The translations under genes were made by a program, and so were the position numbers. Source: Clostridium rhizosphaerae (GTDB taxonomy: Bacteria > Bacillota > Clostridia > Clostridiales > Clostridiaceae). From it: a DNA stretch of 64,000 nucleotides. Shown one piece after another: positions 60,259-64,000 of this stretch (position 1 is the first letter of the stretch; each line of letters opens with the position of its first letter). The notes under the pieces are model-generated. The model had not been told where the DNA came from. It ran no database searches and worked only from the letters and a program-made list of their open reading frames with translations. Location of the stretch: contig NZ_JAESWC010000009.1 of assembly GCF_016765585.1 (NCBI RefSeq), positions 62,001 to 126,000 of the forward strand, read 5' to 3'.

Positions 60259-60771
60259 TTGGAGAATAAAGTATTAGAAGCAGAAAGATTATTTTTAAAA
60301 CCCTTATCTTTTAGTGAACTGTCATTTATTAATAGCAATGAGATTGATAGAGTTGAAATATTAATTGAGCAAGAGGCAATATTTGATTTTGTTAAACTAG
60401 CGATATCAAAGAAATTAGAAAAAATGCAAAATATTGATGAGAAAATTCATGAATGGTATACATACTGGTTGATTATTAATAAGGACAATAAAAAAGGTAT
60501 AGGCTTTATAGGTTTTAAGGGAGTTCCAGATGAAAGTGGTTACTCAGAGGTTGGATATAGTATATCATCTAATTATAGAAGGAAAGGGCTAATGTCAGAA
60601 GCATTATCCTCATTAATAAATTGGGCTTCAACTTTTCAAAATTGTAAGGGGATTACAGCAAAGAGAGTGTTAAAAGCTAATATAGGATCAAATAATGTGC
60701 TAAACAATTGTAATTTTAAATTATATAGTTCTTCAAGCGAAGAAAATAATTATATTCTTAAGTTCAGATAA
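60259..60771 (+). CDS. Cassette 1: GNAT-family N-acetyltransferase
   Basis: A 170-residue RimJ/RimL-like acetyltransferase starting with TTG behind GGAGG. LEAERLFLKPLSFSEL opens the fold, SEVGYSISSNYRRKGLMSEAL near 95-115 is the acetyl-CoA region, and the tail NVLNNCNFKLYSS follows. It is the only gene of the first cassette (about 60136-60985), oriented toward its attC as in integron cassettes. Substrate unknown. Confidence 0.85.
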   Translation: MENKVLEAERLFLKPLSFSELSFINSNEIDRVEILIEQEAIFDFVKLAISKKLEKMQNIDEKIHEWYTYWLIINKDNKKGIGFIGFKGVPDESGYSEVGYSISSNYRRKGLMSEALSSLINWASTFQNCKGITAKRVLKANIGSNNVLNNCNFKLYSSSSEENNYILKFR

Positions 60772-60877
60772 AAATAAATCTTACAAATAGATATATAGCA
60801 TTTATATTATAACTACATGGAATGAAATTGTGGAGGGATAATCTTACGCATATAGATAGTAAAAGACCTAAAGCATC

Positions 60878-60991
60878 AGCTAACAAAAAATTTCCGTTCA
60901 GCTTGACTTGAAAAGACAGCCAAGCTATACCTGCGAAGCTAAGAAAAGAGCTTTCTAAGCTTCTCGGCATCGGAAATTAGGAACGTTATAT
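60878..60991 (+). other. attC1: integron-type recombination site
   Basis: Left end AGCTAAC (60878-60884), right core GTTATAT (60985-60991) within AACGTTA. Inner arms AATTTCCG (60889-60896) and CGGAAATT (60971-60978) pair perfectly; a central GAAGCT/AGCTTC hairpin is present. 114 bp. Confidence 0.8.
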
Positions 60992-61131
60992 GTAATTTTA
61001 GATATATAAATTGATAACTCAAAGTTTTATTTATTATTTGCTTAAATCATATATGTAAGATGTTGTAGACTAATAATATTTTTATTTGTCCGTATACAAG
61101 TAAAAGAAAAGACAAAGTGAAGGAGTAATAG

Positions 61132-61656
61132 ATGAAAATTATAGTAATCGGGTGCCCAGGTGCAGGGAAATCAGTATTAACAAAAAGAATTAATGATTTT
61201 CTGCATTATCCAGTTTTACATTTAGATAAAATTTATCATACTGGTGGAAAAAACCACATAACAAGAGATGAATTGGTTGCAAGAGTAAGTGATTTCGCAA
61301 GTATACATGAGAAATGGATTATTGATGGTAATTATATTTCAACACTTGAAATGAGGGTTAAATTAGCTGATACAATAATAGTCTTAAATATACCTTCAGA
61401 AATATGTGTATCCAACGCTTATAAAAGAGCTGAAGAAAATATTGAGCAAGGTGTAAACAGGAATGATATGGCTGAAGGTTTTGATTATACAGTAACAGAA
61501 GAATTCATTAATTTCATAAAAAGTTTTGAAGTGGATACAATGCCTAGAATTAAGACTATATTAACAAGTTTTCCTGATAAAAACATAAAAATTTTAAGTA
61601 GTTATAGAGAAGTAGAAGAATTTACAGACATTTTGAGAAAAGAATATGCTGAATAA
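61132..61656 (+). CDS. Cassette 2: P-loop kinase-like protein (adenylate kinase/topology-modulation type)
   Basis: A 174-residue P-loop protein with Walker A GCPGAGKS (7-14), followed by LHLDKIYHTG and WIIDGNYISTLEMRV near 62-76, the pattern of FlaR/adenylate-kinase-like small kinases. Substrate unknown. AAGGAG lies before the ATG. It is the sole gene of cassette 2 (60986-61889), with a leader of about 146 bases after the core site. Confidence 0.88.
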   Translation: MKIIVIGCPGAGKSVLTKRINDFLHYPVLHLDKIYHTGGKNHITRDELVARVSDFASIHEKWIIDGNYISTLEMRVKLADTIIVLNIPSEICVSNAYKRAEENIEQGVNRNDMAEGFDYTVTEEFINFIKSFEVDTMPRIKTILTSFPDKNIKILSSYREVEEFTDILRKEYAE

Positions 61657-61787
61657 ATTACTGAGGACTGATTTTTAAAGGAATTGTTAAAGCAAGGCTT
61701 ATGATTTAATTAGTTCTATTTTTTAGTGCGAAATTATTAGGACTTATTTAGTAAAGTCTTTGATTAGAGTGTCGTGGTAAAAACTAC

Positions 61788-61895
61788 ATGTAACAAAAGA
61801 TTAGCGGACATCTTTTCGCTGGGTGTTGAGCACCGCCTCCAAAGAAGAGTTCTGCAGGTTCAGCTCAAAGATATCGCTAATCAGAAACGTTAACT
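61788..61895 (+). other. attC2: integron-type recombination site
   Basis: Left end ATGTAAC (61788-61794), right core GTTAACT (61889-61895). GATTAGCG (61799-61806) pairs with CGCTAATC (61875-61882), with a one-base bulge just inside. The longer left arm TACATGTAAC is 9/10 complementary to the start of its own cassette (TTATATGTA after the G at 60985). 108 bp. Confidence 0.85.
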
Positions 61896-62024
61896 GAAAT
61901 CCTTTCAAATAAACTAATAAATTAAAATGTTTGAAAGGTATTAAGTTCCATTTATTTAAAAGGAAGAACCAAAACTATTTATATATGACTTAATAGATTA
62001 AAGAAGAACGAAAGGATGATATTA

Positions 62025-62570
62025 ATGGCCATTTTTAAGTTTTATCAAATCTATAGAAGCATAAATGAAGAACTAGGAGAGGATAAAGCTATAGAATTAT
62101 TTCCTGAATATGCAACACTCCCAGATAAAATGCCTGCACATGAGCAAGCACAATTGGGAAAGATAATAATGGATAGAATGGACGAGCTACTAGATAAAGA
62201 TACTATTTCTAAGATAAGGCAAAAACATTGCTGTAATCCATCTAAAGAACAAATTAGAGAAATTGAAGAGCTAAAAGAGAAGAGTAAGAATCTTGATGAA
62301 TTTTGTGTGGAATATTCAAAGTATCTTTCACCGGGGTATGTAAAAAAGGAAGGTGGCGTGCTTACAGTATCATTTGGATGGAACAAATGTGTGTGTGGAA
62401 TGTTTCGAAAATTAGAAATATATGAACCCATATCAAAAACATGGTGTGAATGCTGTAATGGTCATGTTATAAAAACGTTTAGTCTGATTTGCAATAAATC
62501 TGTTAAATCAGAAATTGTAGAAGCTGTAGCTTGTGGTGGAAAAGATTGTATTTTTAAAGTAAATATCTAA
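62025..62570 (+). CDS. Cassette 3: uncharacterised cysteine-rich protein
   Basis: A 181-residue soluble protein. The helical N-terminal half (about 1-95) ends in EELKEKSKNLDEFC; the C-terminal half has a Cys-rich core: KCVCGMFRKLE near 123 and WCECCNGHVIKTF near 141, plus CGGKDCIFKV at the end. The CxC and CxCC arrangement suggests metal or Fe-S binding, with a V4R/4-vinyl-reductase-like flavour in the CxxxxCIFKV ending. I cannot confirm the family. GAAAGG supports ATG 62025. Confidence 0.65.
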   Translation: MAIFKFYQIYRSINEELGEDKAIELFPEYATLPDKMPAHEQAQLGKIIMDRMDELLDKDTISKIRQKHCCNPSKEQIREIEELKEKSKNLDEFCVEYSKYLSPGYVKKEGGVLTVSFGWNKCVCGMFRKLEIYEPISKTWCECCNGHVIKTFSLICNKSVKSEIVEAVACGGKDCIFKVNI

Positions 62571-62684
62571 TTTTCCGTTTTAAATATAAGCTGTATTTTA
62601 GTTAAGGTAATATACTTTCTTTATACATCATGAATTACAAGAGTTTCTGCAGTGTATATCTATAATGAAGTGCTGATGGACTTC

Positions 62685-62803
62685 AGTTAACACAGCATCC
62701 CCATTCGTTGTGGCTATGAGTAGTCGAGCCTCCGAAGAGGCCACAACACATCAATCAGCCTCATAAATGGACTGATTGACGTCGGGGATGCAAAACGTTA
62801 GTT
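62685..62803 (+). other. attC3: integron-type recombination site
   Basis: Left end AGTTAAC (62685-62691), right core GTTAGTT (62797-62803). GCATCCCC (62695-62702) pairs with GGGGATGC (62784-62791); central hairpins GTTGTGG/CCACAAC and TCAATCAG/CTGATTGA. The left arm TTCAGTTAAC is a perfect complement of its cassette's 5' end (TTAACTGAA after the G at 61889). 119 bp. Confidence 0.88.
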
Positions 62804-62917
62804 GAAATTCCGGGTCAATGAAAGTTTACGTTTACACAGTTAAATTTTCTTTGCATTTTTGGAACATAAAGAAAAAATCTTGATGTAAGTTTTGTTAATT
62901 AAAGGGAGATTAAAAAT

Positions 62918-63523
62918 ATGAGTAACATATTATTACTTTTAGAACAAATACGTTCAATAGCACAACTTGGATTATGTTATGCAAAAGACCCGTATGACTA
63001 TGAAAGATACGAAAATTTACTTAAATTAGCATCTAATGAATATTCTCAGATATGCGATATAGAAGAGAAAATAATTATTGAACGATTTAAAAAAGAGTTA
63101 GGTTATATAACTCCTAAGATAGGCGTAAATGGAGTGATTTTTTCACAAGATGAAAAGATTCTTTTAGAGAGACGTGCTGATGATAAATTGTGGGGTATAC
63201 CAGGTGGTTGGGCTGAAACTGGTGAAAGTCCTCAGCAATCAATAAAAAGAGAAATATATGAGGAAACAGGGCTTAATGTAGAAGTTAAAGAAATCATAGA
63301 CATATTTACGAGGATACCAGGAGATTTCGGACAGCCTCATACTTCATATCATATATTATTTTATTGCGAGGTAATAGGTGGAAGCCTAAAAACATCATTT
63401 GAAAGTCTAGAGGTTGGATTTCATGACTTTAATAAGATAACGGAATGGCATAAAGACCATCTTGATATGGCACGAAAAGCGAAAGAGTACTTAAATGAAT
63501 ATAATAAGAAAATCCATTTATGA
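62918..63523 (+). CDS. Cassette 4: NUDIX hydrolase with N-terminal helical domain
   Basis: A 201-residue NUDIX protein. A helical N-terminal region (about 1-60; IRSIAQLGLCYAKDPYDYERY) of the NUDIX_N type precedes the catalytic domain. The Nudix box lies at about 94-117: GGWAETGESP, then REIYEETGL, all Glu residues present. Similar proteins hydrolyse ADP-ribose or nucleotide sugars. GGGAG precedes the ATG. It is the sole gene of cassette 4 (62798-63778). Confidence 0.9.
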   Translation: MSNILLLLEQIRSIAQLGLCYAKDPYDYERYENLLKLASNEYSQICDIEEKIIIERFKKELGYITPKIGVNGVIFSQDEKILLERRADDKLWGIPGGWAETGESPQQSIKREIYEETGLNVEVKEIIDIFTRIPGDFGQPHTSYHILFYCEVIGGSLKTSFESLEVGFHDFNKITEWHKDHLDMARKAKEYLNEYNKKIHL

Positions 63524-63670
63524 TGTTTTCACAAGAGTTATTGAAAATATATTTAAATATTAACCCTTTTTAAAATAATTAATTCGGAGAGTTCTTATAA
63601 TTTAAAATACATTGAAAGAATTTTTTGGATAAAATCCTACGTATATAGATAGTAAATGACCAGGAACATC

Positions 63671-63784
63671 AACTAACAAAAAATTTCTGCCCAGTTTGGC
63701 TTAAAAGATAGCCAAGCTGCACCTGCGAGACTAAGAAAAGAGCTTTCTGAGGCTCCTCGGCGTCTTGAGCACGAAACGTTATAT
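63671..63784 (+). other. attC4: integron-type recombination site
   Basis: Left end AACTAAC (63671-63677), right core GTTATAT (63778-63784). It aligns base for base with attC1 (both 114 bp), and similarity extends about 35 bases upstream and 10 downstream. The left arm TCAACTAAC matches the complement of its cassette's 5' end (TTAGTTGAA after the G at 62797). Confidence 0.8.
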
Positions 63785-63939
63785 GTAATTTAGAATAAAC
63801 AGAGTAAATTCACAATGTTTTATTATCTTTAAGTAAGTCATAATTAAATTTAAATGTAAACTACAGATTATTTATATTTGTGAATATGACATAAGGTCGT
63901 CAAATTTATTACGGTATACTCAAATAAGGAGGTATATTT

Positions 63940-64000
63940 ATGATTATAGAGGAAATGTTGAAATATGTTGATAAGGGTGCAGATTTTTATCTTAGAGCAA
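63940..64000 (+). CDS. Cassette 5: start of an unidentified gene, cut by the window end
   Basis: ATG 63940 follows AAGGAGG at 8 bases. The 20 visible codons read MIIEEMLKYVDKGADFYLRA, too short to name. The leader from the attC4 core is 161 bases, similar to the other cassettes. This implies that the array continues to the right. Confidence 0.7.
   Translation, partial: MIIEEMLKYVDKGADFYLRA

Overview
The window is a low-GC, AT-rich chromosomal segment from an endospore-forming Clostridium (sensu stricto or a close relative). The evidence is spoIIP and spoIIE, purine-rich GGAGG ribosome sites, frequent TTG and GTG starts, and the gene run spoIIE-tilS-hpt-ftsH followed by fhs, which I recall as a conserved clostridial block. 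I cannot name the species.

Layout. 0-12.5 kb is housekeeping and sporulation backbone: spoIIP (minus), spoIIE behind a 21-bp-spacer promoter, tilS, hpt, ftsH, an ECF sigma/anti-sigma pair, a FlK-like thioesterase and fhs. 12.5-28 kb is mixed: a secreted acidic-repeat protein, an orphan Zn/Mn-binding lipoprotein behind a FUR-family-type operator, two MFS exporters, a two-gene fluoride channel, a large peptidoglycan-binding/glycosidase-like protein, then a minus-strand block of an AraC regulator, a serine hydrolase and two lipoproteins. 28-42.5 kb holds small regulators (including an AraC-GGDEF fusion), a GH13 glucosidase, acetyltransferases and a minus-strand queuosine-salvage operon (queK-qrtT-queL type) under a complete preQ1-I riboswitch with a visible antiterminator and terminator. 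42.5-60 kb is a dense plus-strand run of small, functionally unrelated genes: GNATs, NUDIX, CPBP protease, APH-like kinase, VanZ, 2'-5' ligase, peptidase S51, LD-carboxypeptidase, ITPase and ClC channel. Two genes here are broken by in-frame TAG codons.

The most striking region is 60.1-64 kb. It is an array of one-gene units of 850-981 bp, each ending in a 108-119 bp site with all the hallmarks of an integron attC. The sites have AAC...GTT ends, a shared AACGTTA core, paired inner arms, and a left arm complementary to the 5' end of their own unit. Four sites are complete, a fifth unit runs off the window, and no integrase is visible. I read this as an integron gene-cassette array in a Clostridium.

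Two repeat families overlay the window. One is an exactly 84-bp, two-hairpin element running GGAGG to GGAGG. It lies in sense orientation just before start codons and supplies the ribosome binding site; its arms covary between copies, and one locus carries extra units nested inside it. The other is a family of long terminator-like hairpins at 3' ends, including two 240-bp copies with a second palindrome nested in the loop.
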